Below are positions 1-7,502 of a stretch of 64,000 nt of DNA, piece by piece. Both the position numbers and the translations under genes were made by a program. The notes beneath the pieces were generated by a model. It made no database searches, was not told the origin of the DNA, and saw only the letters and a program-made list of their open reading frames with translations. Source of the stretch: Ignavibacteriota bacterium (lineage in GTDB: Bacteria > Bacteroidota > Ignavibacteria > Tepidaquicellales > Tepidaquicellaceae); NCBI GenBank assembly GCA_026390735.1, contig JAPLFJ010000037.1, positions 142,366 to 206,365 of the forward strand. The letters are read 5' to 3'. Within the stretch, counting starts at the first letter, position 1, and each line of letters opens with the position of its first letter.

Positions 1-542
1 ATTCCATGATAATTTTTTCAGAGATTAATATTCCTGTTGAAATGCAAGTTTTATCGATTATATCTTTATATTTCGTGTCTTTAGTAAAGTATGCGACAGT
101 CGGCCTTTTCTCATCTTTAACCCTAAAAAAAAGCACTTAATCTTTTTCTAATTCGCTTAATTAGTCTAATTCGCGTAATTAGCGGACATCTCTTTCTTAA
201 TCCCATCTTTAACCCTAAAAAATCTCTGCTCTGTGCTCTCTGTGAACTCTGTGGTAAAAATCTTTTAATCTGTGTAAATCAGTTCTATCCATGTAAATCC
301 GTGTTCTATCTTTTTCTAATTCGTTTAATTAGTGCAATTCGTGTCTGCTCTATCAACTATATTCTAACTCCTAAATTATACTCTGGTAAACCAGAATTAT
401 TTTTTCTTGTCTTTAACCCTAAAAAACAATCAGTGAAAATCAGCTCTAATCGTCTTTTATCAGTGTGCAATTCCTATCTCTTCTTTATTTTTCCTTTTTC
501 TCTCTTAATTCATCATTCATAATTCTGAATTCATAATTGCTC
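1..542. repeat. Non-coding, repeat-rich intergenic stretch
   Basis: No convincing gene. The stretch is made of short degenerate words that recur in other gaps of the first 12.5 kb: a 'TTTAACCCTAAAAAA' word near 111, 205 and 412, 'AATCCGTGTTCTATC'-type words near 296, and 'AATTCGTGT / AATTAG' words near 150-180 and 320-345. A 44-bp block at 383-426, starting with the dyad CTGGTAAACCAG, recurs with two mismatches at 3835-3878. Short open frames here are low-complexity and carry no recognisable domain. Confidence 0.6.
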
Positions 543-1871
543 TTAAATCCCGCTGAAATCTATTTTATCAAACAGAAAACTCGGTGTCTGGTTCGACGAA
601 TATACATAAGGGTCATTCCCGACTTCAATCAGCTTTGCCCATAAGTCTTTTGCATTACCCGATATGTTCATTTCATTAACAGGATATTTAATCTCGCCGT
701 TCTCTATGTAAAACCCTGCTATTCCGTTCGAGAAGTCGCCTGTAGTTGAATTGAAGTTACCCCCGAGGAATTCTGTCACAAGTATTCCTTTGTCTATCGT
801 CTTCACAAGTTCTTCAATCGTTCTGTCACCGCATTTGTATATCAGATTCGATGAACTTCCTGTAAACGGTGTCATACTCATCTTCTTGCCGTAATAGTCA
901 TTTATGTAATAAGCGTTAAGTATTCCGTTGGTTATTATTTCTCTCTGTTGTGCGGCAAGTCCTTCAGAATCGAAATGTCTCGACCCGAGTCCCTTTTTCA
1001 CAAACGGATTATCTGTCACTGTTAATTTCTCTGATGCAATATTCTTTCCAAGCATTCCCTCAAGGTATGAATTCTTCTGCTGAAGTGTCCTTCCACCTAA
1101 AGCCCTTAATAATGTTCCCATCGGACTCCATCCCGAACGGTTCTCAACCAGCATTTTGTAAACACCCGATTCTATTTTCTTCTGTCCGATTCTTCCCAGA
1201 GTTCTTTCAAGTGCCTTCTTTGCTATTTCGGAAGGATTCATCATATCTTTCAGATGTCTCACTGAACACCCTTCTCCTGACGAAGGTTTCCCGCCGTTCG
1301 GGTCGTTAGCAGATACAATCGCATATAATGAATAACCCGTACTCTCTGTTTCGCCGCTGAATCCTTTGCTGTGAACAAGGACCCCCTTTGCCAGTGAATC
1401 GGAGTAATAGGATGTTACGTTAATTACTTTATCAGACTTTCCTTTAATTGTGTCGTAAACATTTTGCAGAAGTCCGAGTTTGCTCTTAAAGTCAAGCGAA
1501 GAAAACGATGAATCGTTTAATTCCAGATTCCTGTTCAGTATATCCTTATCAGGATATAATTTCTTTTCAGGTAAAGACCTTGCCTCATCTTTTGCAAGAT
1601 AGTTTGTCATCTTCACTGCCTCTTCTATAAATCTCTTCAGTGAATCTTCTCTCATATCGTTAGTGCTGTGGGAAGAATACCTGTTGTTGCAGTACAGTTC
1701 AATGCCAAGCGATTTCTGGTTTGATTCCTGCAACTTCTCAATCCCGTCGTTTACAAGTATTATCTCCAGGCTTTTCACTTCGTTAACATTTGCAGTTGCT
1801 TCAGATGCACCCGATTTCAGTGCATATTCAACTGCCCACTCTGCTTTATCTTTTATACTTATATTCTTCAT
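543..1871 (-). CDS. pmbA: PmbA/TldE family metalloprotease subunit
   Basis: This 442-aa protein has the length and architecture of PmbA/TldE, the partner of TldD in a heterodimeric peptidase that degrades unfolded peptides and matures some modified peptides. It opens with an N-terminal alpha/beta domain, has SGATEAT-like and DNGIEKL-like segments, and ends in a beta-rich C-domain (SSNLIYKCGD, GGNFNSTTGDFSNGIAGFYIENGEI). As is usual for the TldE partner, it lacks the HExxxH zinc motif that its neighbour carries. It lies 27 bp downstream of tldD on the same strand, so the two are probably co-transcribed. The family call is firm; the substrate is unknown. Confidence 0.9.
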   Translation of the reverse strand: MKNISIKDKAEWAVEYALKSGASEATANVNEVKSLEIILVNDGIEKLQESNQKSLGIELYCNNRYSSHSTNDMREDSLKRFIEEAVKMTNYLAKDEARSLPEKKLYPDKDILNRNLELNDSSFSSLDFKSKLGLLQNVYDTIKGKSDKVINVTSYYSDSLAKGVLVHSKGFSGETESTGYSLYAIVSANDPNGGKPSSGEGCSVRHLKDMMNPSEIAKKALERTLGRIGQKKIESGVYKMLVENRSGWSPMGTLLRALGGRTLQQKNSYLEGMLGKNIASEKLTVTDNPFVKKGLGSRHFDSEGLAAQQREIITNGILNAYYINDYYGKKMSMTPFTGSSSNLIYKCGDRTIEELVKTIDKGILVTEFLGGNFNSTTGDFSNGIAGFYIENGEIKYPVNEMNISGNAKDLWAKLIEVGNDPYVYSSNQTPSFLFDKIDFSGI

Positions 1872-1898
1872 ACACTTTTTATAATTTTATGTTTTAAA

Positions 1899-3446
1899 TT
1901 ATTTGCTCTCTCCGCCCACAGTCAGTCGTGAAACCTTGACAGTAGGTAATCCCATCGAAACCGGAACTCCCTGGCCGCCTTTACCGCAGGTCCATCCGCC
2001 GCGTGTCATCGCAAAATCATCCGCAACCATCGTTATGTCCTTCAGCATCTGAGGCCCGTTTCCTATTATGTTTATGTCCTTTATAGGTTTTGTAAGCTTT
2101 CCGTTTTCTATCAGATAACCGTTCTTCACATAAAACGTAAAATCACCGGGACCTATATTTACCTGCCCGTTCGTAAAGCTCTCGCAGTATATTCCGTGCT
2201 TTACACTCTGTATGATTTCATCTTTCTTGTGCGGACCGTTTGTCATGTATGTGTTTCTCATTCTCGGAATAGGTATATGCCTGAAAGATTGTCTTCTGCC
2301 GTTACCCGTCGGACTCAGGTTATAATACTTCGCACTTATTTTGTCATGCATATATCCAGTAAGTACGCCGTTTTCCACGAGGTATGTTTTCTGTGCATCG
2401 TTGCATTCATCGTCAACGTTTATTGAACCCTGTAGTTCAGGATACAATGCATCGTCAACAATATTCACAAAGTCCATCGCAACAGGTTTGTTTATCATAT
2501 CAGAATAAATGGATTCTTTCTTCCTGTTAAAATCGGCTTCCATTCCGTGTCCGACTGCCTCATGCAGTAATATTCCTGAATCTCCCGCTGAAAGCACAAC
2601 TTCCATCTCGCCGGCTTCAGGTTTTACTGCATCAAAAAGAATCATCGTCTTCCTCACTGCTTCCGAAGAAAGAAAATCTATATTTTCCCTTGAAAATAAT
2701 TCAAACCCCTTTCTTCCTGCTATATCAGCATAGTTCGTTTCTTTCTTTCCTCCTGATTCTGCAGTGCAGTTCGCAGTAATCCTTCCTGTCGGCTGAAAAT
2801 CACATACAGCATTGCCTTCTGAATTTACTGCAAGAATGTAATTTGAATCATCCGAACAACTAATCACAACTTTTATAACCCTGCTGTCCTTCGAAAATAT
2901 CTTCTCATTAATTTCGGTCATCAGAGGCATCTTATCAGTTATCGAAATCTTTTCCCACGGCATTTCTATCGGATAGATGTTCTTAATCTTCTTCTCAGTA
3001 ATGCTCACAGGCACTATTATCTTCCCGCCGTTCGCAACATTTGCAGCCGTCTTTGCGGCTTCAACCATATTCGCAAGAGTAATCTCCTCTGCAAAAGAAT
3101 AACCCGTCTGGTCACCCTTCAGCACTCTGATACCAACTCCAAAATCAACATTTGAATATGCTCTGTTTACTTTATTATCCTCCAGTATCACATAGTTGCT
3201 TATTTTGTGCTGGAAGAATAAATCGCAGTAGTCGCCCCCTTTGGAAAGAGCCTCGCTCATTACCTTCGAAAGCATTTCTTCTGTTACATTGAACCTGTCG
3301 TAATAATCTTTGATTGATTTCATATTATTTAATGTTGAGTACGCGTTTGTGGAATGTATTTTCAGGAATGATGGCAAAACCAAAACTCCTGCCAGACCTA
3401 TCGAAGACTTCTTCAAAAAATCTCTTCGGTTTAAAAATGTAGTCAT
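1899..3446 (-). CDS. tldD: TldD family zinc metalloprotease with Tat-type signal
   Basis: This 515-aa protein is the catalytic TldD partner. The HExxxH motif is visible (H295, E296, H300 in LLHEAVGHGMEAD), and the C-terminal GGWTCGKGGQ segment is typical of the family. The N-terminus reads NRRDFLKKSSIGLAGVLVLP, a twin-arginine motif followed by a hydrophobic stretch, so this copy is predicted to be exported by Tat. The E. coli proteins are cytosolic, so export would be unusual for the pair, and the partner PmbA downstream has no obvious signal peptide. The ATG at 3446 is chosen because it places the RR motif correctly. No strong Shine-Dalgarno is seen. Confidence 0.92.
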   Translation of the reverse strand: MTTFLNRRDFLKKSSIGLAGVLVLPSFLKIHSTNAYSTLNNMKSIKDYYDRFNVTEEMLSKVMSEALSKGGDYCDLFFQHKISNYVILEDNKVNRAYSNVDFGVGIRVLKGDQTGYSFAEEITLANMVEAAKTAANVANGGKIIVPVSITEKKIKNIYPIEMPWEKISITDKMPLMTEINEKIFSKDSRVIKVVISCSDDSNYILAVNSEGNAVCDFQPTGRITANCTAESGGKKETNYADIAGRKGFELFSRENIDFLSSEAVRKTMILFDAVKPEAGEMEVVLSAGDSGILLHEAVGHGMEADFNRKKESIYSDMINKPVAMDFVNIVDDALYPELQGSINVDDECNDAQKTYLVENGVLTGYMHDKISAKYYNLSPTGNGRRQSFRHIPIPRMRNTYMTNGPHKKDEIIQSVKHGIYCESFTNGQVNIGPGDFTFYVKNGYLIENGKLTKPIKDINIIGNGPQMLKDITMVADDFAMTRGGWTCGKGGQGVPVSMGLPTVKVSRLTVGGESK

Positions 3447-3986
3447 TATATATATAAATTGATTTATTATTTATTCAAATACTTAAATATGAATCTGTAT
3501 CTTTAATAAAACTAATTATGAATACTTTTTACTGACTGATTTTCAAAAACTTCTAAAATGTATCTGACGCAATTTGTCTTGTAAATACAAAAATAAATAT
3601 TATTCCCTCAATTGTCAAAGAAGGATTTTCTCAATATAACCCTGTATTTTGCATAAAAATATGCATAAATATTGTTATAACAATTATATGTAGCAATATT
3701 CTGTACCCATAAATAATAATAAAATATTATTGAAAATCTTTTAGGCGAAGTTTCGTCGTGGCGGAAGATTTCATATCTGTATATAAATTATTGTCGAATA
3801 TCTTTCTTTCTATTCCTACTTGCTACTCCATACGCTGGTAAACCAGAATTATCTTTTCTTATCTTTAACCCTAAAAAATCTCTATCTGCGAATTAGCTTG
3901 CTAATCGCTCTTTAAAATCCGCTCTTTCAGCGTCATCCGCGTTCCATTCCTTCTTCTATCTTTTCTTGCCATTTTGCGCACATTTT
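3447..3986. other. Intergenic region with palindrome and dispersed repeat words
   Basis: There is no gene. It contains a perfect 14-bp palindrome ATTGTTATAACAAT at 3671-3684 that could be an operator, a 'GTCGTGGCGGAAG' word near 3757, the second copy of the CTGGTAAACCAG block (3835-3878), and from 3932 a 69-bp segment repeated at 5297-5365 with about two mismatches. That segment leads directly into the heptamer array. Confidence 0.5.
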
Positions 3987-4112
3987 CACTCGTAACTGTT
4001 TACTTCCTACTCTTTACTTCCTACTCTTTACTCCCTTCTCCTTACTTCCTACTTCTTTCTCCCTACTTCTTTCTCCTTACTTCTTTCTCCTTACTTCCTA
4101 CTCCTTACTCCC
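3987..4112. repeat. Heptamer repeat array 1 (18 units of 7 bp)
   Basis: Read on the + strand the bases fall into an unbroken register of 7-bp units: CACTCGT, AACTGTT, then sixteen units of the type TACTTCC / TACTCTT / TACTCCC / TTCTCCT. The phase is kept throughout although unit sequence varies at three or four positions. The downstream end overlaps the last codons of the minus-strand TPR gene. A related array is at 5352-5491, and the same 69-bp leader precedes both. Confidence 0.85.
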
Positions 4113-4547
4113 TAAACCCCTCGCCTCTATTATATTCGCCGACAACTCATACTCATATTCCGGAAACAATATTATCGCCGTCTCCCAGTCATTAATCGCT
4201 TCCTGATATTTCTTCAAAGCAAAATGACTTATTCCCCTGTAATAATAAAATTCACTGAACCTGTTTTCCAGAATACATCCCGTTAACTTTACTATTGTCT
4301 CCTCAAATTTCCCTTCCTCATAATGTGTCATCGCTTCTGCATATTTCAGATTCAGACTATCTTCCAGATTATTCACAGGCCGTGCAAAATGGTCTTTTCC
4401 AGATAACTTAGATAACCTGAACGGATATTCTTCTTCATCACCATCTTCATCTTCATCCTCAGTATTTCGCTTCTTAAAAAATAAATACACGAAGTATCCC
4501 GCCACGAATACCGCTATCCCGATTATTATTCTGTCTATGTCAGTCAT
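4098..4547 (-). CDS. Small membrane-anchored TPR protein
   Basis: This 149-aa protein has one N-terminal membrane segment (about residues 6-24, IIIGIAVFVAGYFVYLFF), a very acidic linker (EDEDEDGDEEE), then a soluble part with tetratricopeptide character (MTHYEEGKFEETIVKLTGCI and YYYRGISHFALKKYQEAINDWETAIILFP). TPRs mediate protein-protein contacts; the partner is unknown. The last five codons (LGSKE) and the TAG stop are written by the 7-bp repeat array, so the natural C-terminus has probably been replaced or extended by the repeat. Confidence is high that it is a gene and low on function. Confidence 0.75.
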   Translation of the reverse strand: MTDIDRIIIGIAVFVAGYFVYLFFKKRNTEDEDEDGDEEEYPFRLSKLSGKDHFARPVNNLEDSLNLKYAEAMTHYEEGKFEETIVKLTGCILENRFSEFYYYRGISHFALKKYQEAINDWETAIILFPEYEYELSANIIEARGLGSKE

Positions 4548-5351
4548 TACCTTTTGCTAAATTGTAAATATCAATTTATTAAATCACTCGTTTGTAAACT
4601 GTAAATTATCTTTAATCCAAAAATCGCTCTTCCTTAAACTTTAATAAAGTCAATCTATATACATAATTAATATCAGTGAAAATCCGTTCTTCCCGCGTCA
4701 ATCCGCGTTCCATTCCTTCTTTTTAATATTTCCGTATCTTTCATTTATTTAGCAGGAGAAGTTCTCTTCATACTTCTTACTCCATACTCCCTACTTCTTA
4801 ACTTCTCTAACCCTAAAAAAATCTCTATCCGCTCTTATCCGCTCTTTCCGCGTCATCCGCGTTCCATTCCTTCTCTTAATTCATCATTCCGCGTTCTTTG
4901 CGTCCGCCGTGGCGGAATCATTCATAATTGAAGAAGTCATCAGCGTTCCATTCCTTCTCTTAATATTCATAATTGAAGAAGTCATCCGCGTTCCATTCCT
5001 TCCTTTTAATATTTCCGTATCTTTCATTTATTTAGCGGGAGAAGTTCTCTTCATACTTCTTACTCCATACTCCCTACTTCTTCACTTCTCTAACCCTGAA
5101 AAATCTCTTTCTCTAATCTTATTTCGTGCCTTTCGTGAATTTCGCGGGAGAATCTCTTTCTTTAATCTTTATCCCTGAAAAATCTCTATCCGCTCTTATC
5201 CGTTCTTTCGGCGTCATCCGCGTTCCATTCCTTCTCTTAATTCATCATTCCGCGTTCTTTGCGTCCGCCGTGGCGGAATCATTCATAATTGAAGAAGTCA
5301 TCCGCGTTCCATTCCTTCTTCTATCTTTTCTTGCCATTTTGCACACGTTTT
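4548..5351. repeat. Recently duplicated intergenic repeat blocks
   Basis: There is no gene; the open frames here are low-complexity. Two interleaved duplications are visible. Block P at 4701-4826 recurs at 4984-5108 and includes four heptamer units (4771-4798 and 5054-5081). Block Q, 140 bp at 4819-4958, recurs at 5180-5319 with about three differences; both copies contain the word GCCGTGGCGG and the repeated word CGCGTTCCATTCC. The high identity means the duplication is recent or is maintained by conversion. Confidence 0.8.
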
Positions 5352-5491
5352 CACTCGTAACTGTTTACTTCCTACTCTTTACTCCCTACTCTTTACTCCC
5401 TTCTCCATACTCCCTTCTCTTTACTCCCTACTCTTTACTCCCTACTCTTTACTCCCTTCTCCATACTCCCTACTTCTTTCTCCCTACTTCC
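5352..5491. repeat. Heptamer repeat array 2 (20 units of 7 bp)
   Basis: CACTCGT, AACTGTT and then eighteen 7-bp units (TACTTCC, TACTCTT, TACTCCC, TTCTCCA and so on) run in one uninterrupted register. TACTCTT-TACTCCC alternation dominates the middle. The array ends 29 bp before the sigma-54 activator-site palindromes. It has no spacers, so it is not a CRISPR array. Confidence 0.85.
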
Positions 5492-5519
5492 CAAACCACA
5501 TTCCTGTCACTAAATTCTT

Positions 5520-5577
5520 ATCTCAAAATGAGACTTTTCGTCTCAAAATGAGACTTTTCGTCTCAAAATGAGACAGT
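5520..5577. promoter_or_regulatory. Three tandem palindromic sites, likely sigma-54 activator sites
   Basis: Three copies of a 20-bp unit start at 5521, 5541 and 5561. Each carries the inverted repeat TCTCAAAATGAGA; copies two and three are preceded by G, giving GTCTCAAAATGAGAC. The spacing of 20 bp is about two helical turns, so bound dimers would sit on one face of the DNA. They lie about 80-135 bp upstream of the sigma-54 promoter, the usual range for enhancer-binding-protein sites. The cognate regulator is not proven. Confidence 0.7.
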
Positions 5578-5655
5578 TTTCTCCATTAATTTCCTATCGT
5601 TCACAAATAATCCCCTAAAACACTCTTTAAACAACGTTTTATCATTCTCATTATC

Positions 5656-5671
5656 TGGCACAACAATTGCA
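5656..5671 (+). promoter_or_regulatory. Sigma-54 (RpoN) -24/-12 promoter
   Basis: The sequence TGGCACAACAATTGCA matches the -24/-12 consensus TGGCAC-N5-TTGCA exactly, with GG and GC separated by ten bases. Transcription would start near 5681, giving a leader of about 100 nt before the ATG at 5781. Together with the three upstream palindromes this is a complete sigma-54 control region. Confidence 0.85.
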
Positions 5672-5780
5672 ATATATATATACCGTAGATGGCAATAGAG
5701 CAGGTTACGGCTCTGGAAAATCCCCCTGTTTATGTCACTAAAAAACTAAACATAAAATTTATCTAAGGAGTAAATTTACA

Positions 5781-6140
5781 ATGAACTCAAAAGAAATTAA
5801 CATAATCATACTGGCAGTATTATTCTGCTTTTTCACACTGAACTCCGCACTGCCTCAGGTAGCAATTAACACAGACGGCGCTCAGCCAAACACCAAGTCC
5901 ATTCTTGACGTTGCTTCAACATCTCTCGGAGTACTTCTCCCGCGAATGACTGAGGCACAAAGAACAGCCATCACAAGTCCTCCGCAGGGATTACTCGTTT
6001 TCCAGATAGACGGCGGTGCAAATGCAGGTCTCTATTATGCAACAGGCACTGGAAATAACTGGACATTAATATTTCACTCAAACACTACCGCAATCACTGG
6101 CAACGGCTCCGTTGTGGTTTGCTTTCAAAAGTTTGTTTGA
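5781..6140 (+). pseudogene. Truncated surface/fibre-like protein gene, 3' end lost at a CRISPR repeat
   Basis: The first 110 codons encode a signal peptide (IIILAVLFCFFTLNSALPQ) followed by the N-terminal module common in Bacteroidetes-group surface and fibre-like proteins (VAINTDGAQPNTKSILDVAST, LPRMTEAQRTAI, PPQGLLVFQID, LYYATG..NNW). Such proteins usually continue for hundreds of residues. Here the frame runs into the CRISPR repeat at 6111 and ends ten codons later, so the last residues (VVVCFQKFV) are repeat-encoded. A strong ribosome-binding site (AAGGAG) precedes the ATG, and a sigma-54 promoter lies upstream. The 3' part was lost by deletion, or the sequence is mis-joined at the repeat. 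Confidence 0.7.
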
Positions 6141-6157
6141 CGAATTTTGCATAGAAT
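6111..6157 (+). CRISPR. Solitary type II-C CRISPR repeat (array missing)
   Basis: It starts GTTGTGGTTTGCTTTC, and its first part is complementary over 13 nt to the anti-repeat of the tracrRNA at 12043-12055. The 3' boundary is a guess from usual type II-C repeat lengths (36-48 nt), because there is no second copy to align. It contains GAATTTTG at 6142-6149, one base from the Bacteroidetes TAnnTTTG promoter element, as expected where repeats carry their own crRNA promoters. No second repeat and no spacers are seen on either side. Confidence 0.65.
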
Positions 6158-6229
6158 ACATATTCGTTAACTTACTTAAACACAAAGTAGTTATGAGTTT
6201 TTCGATTTGTGAAAAAACGTCAAAAAGGA

Positions 6230-6259
6230 ATGGGTTATACTCAGTATAACCCATTTTTT
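6230..6259. terminator. Hairpin terminator between the CRISPR repeat and cas2
   Basis: A perfect 11-bp stem (ATGGGTTATAC / GTATAACCCAT, loop TCA) is followed by a T run on the + strand; on the minus strand the stem is followed by TTCCTTTTTG. It would end crRNA transcription from the left and the cas operon from the right. Confidence 0.8.
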
Positions 6260-6263
6260 ATTC

Positions 6264-6593
<330 letters not shown>

Positions 6594-7502
6594 TTAATCT
6601 AAATAAGGATAAACAATTTCTTTTGTTTCTCCCATAAAACATTTCGCAAGAGATGCCGTTGTTCTTTGCAGTCCGACCATCAAAGGACTTTTCTCTAAAG
6701 CAAAGAAAATATCAATAGTCGGAATTGATAAAAGCATTCTTTTTAATTCGGTTGTTATTTCTGAATAATCTATTCCTTGTTTTACTATATTTAAAACTAC
6801 TTCATCAACGAATGGTCTGTACGGTTCCATAATGTCATCGGCAAGACAGTAAGCATTGTATTTATTCTTATGGTGTATTCCGAGTGTTGGAAGTAGCCCC
6901 GATGCAACAAGTCCACGAGCAACTATTGCTCTTAATATTGCATATCCATAATTTAAAAGATTATTAGGTGGAAGACCAAACCTGTCCCTTGTGAATTTTA
7001 ATTCATTAGGGAATAGGTTTTTCCAGTAGTATGCAGAAGCTCTTGCTTCAAGATTCTTGCTGTCATTTGATTTCACTTCATTAACCCACACAAACATATT
7101 TGCAGAATTCAAATTATTCTTTTTCAGCAAAGCAGCCTGATTATAAATTTTAGCAGAAACAGTTTGCTGCCAGAGGTTTTTAATCAATGGTTTTTTGGCA
7201 GTGATTTGTTCTTTAAACCTTTCCGACTGTACAGAATTCCCATCAAGGTTCAAAAGCATTGAAGTCGGCATATGTTTTTCATTGCACATTATTACAGCAA
7301 CATTATTTTCAATCAGTTTAGCAATAAGGTATTGAGAAATCGTAACTCCGTGATGGTCAATAATAACAACTCCAATATCTTCAATCGGTTGTGAAATAGT
7401 TTCTTCAATACCTTTCTCAGGTTTCTGTCTTTTAATCTTCATTTGTTCATCTTGCGAAAACAGATAACAGGGATTACCAAAGTAAAGAGTTTTCTTAATC
7501 AT
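6594..7502 (-). CDS. cas1: CRISPR-associated integrase Cas1
   Basis: This 302-aa protein has the Cas1 metal-site residues in order: E152 in LEARASAYYW, the histidine pair H210/H211 in LGIHHKNKYNAYCLADDIMEPYRP, and D223 in the same motif. The spacing and the LADDIMEPYRP signature are those of type II Cas1. The protein catalyses integration of new spacers together with Cas2. Its start ATG abuts the cas9 TAA stop and its own stop abuts the cas2 ATG, so translation is almost certainly coupled. All key residues are present, so it should be active, although no array remains beside it. Confidence 0.96.
   Translation of the reverse strand: MIKKTLYFGNPCYLFSQDEQMKIKRQKPEKGIEETISQPIEDIGVVIIDHHGVTISQYLIAKLIENNVAVIMCNEKHMPTSMLLNLDGNSVQSERFKEQITAKKPLIKNLWQQTVSAKIYNQAALLKKNNLNSANMFVWVNEVKSNDSKNLEARASAYYWKNLFPNELKFTRDRFGLPPNNLLNYGYAILRAIVARGLVASGLLPTLGIHHKNKYNAYCLADDIMEPYRPFVDEVVLNIVKQGIDYSEITTELKRMLLSIPTIDIFFALEKSPLMVGLQRTTASLAKCFMGETKEIVYPYLD

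Noticed and set aside
1..107. Minus-strand open frame entering from the left edge
   Set aside because: About 35 codons read as plausible protein (PTVAYFTKDTKYKDIIDK), but there is no start with support and its beginning lies in a repeat word; too little to call.
301..522. Open frame of 73 codons in the repeat-rich leader
   Set aside because: It is made of the dispersed intergenic words, has no domain and no ribosome-binding site.
4909..5551. Two overlapping + strand open frames with phrases such as SFIIEEVIRVPFLL
   Set aside because: They translate the duplicated repeats and heptamer array; the repeated peptides are a by-product of DNA repeats with few stops.
5352..5580. Heptamer array and three 20-bp tandem units considered as a CRISPR array
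   Set aside because: There are no unique spacers between units; the first has 7-bp periodicity, and the second is a set of palindromic binding sites.
6188..6222. Possible degenerate second CRISPR repeat after about 30 nt
   Set aside because: Only scattered matches to the 6111 repeat; no continuous word longer than a few bases, so I cannot call a spacer.
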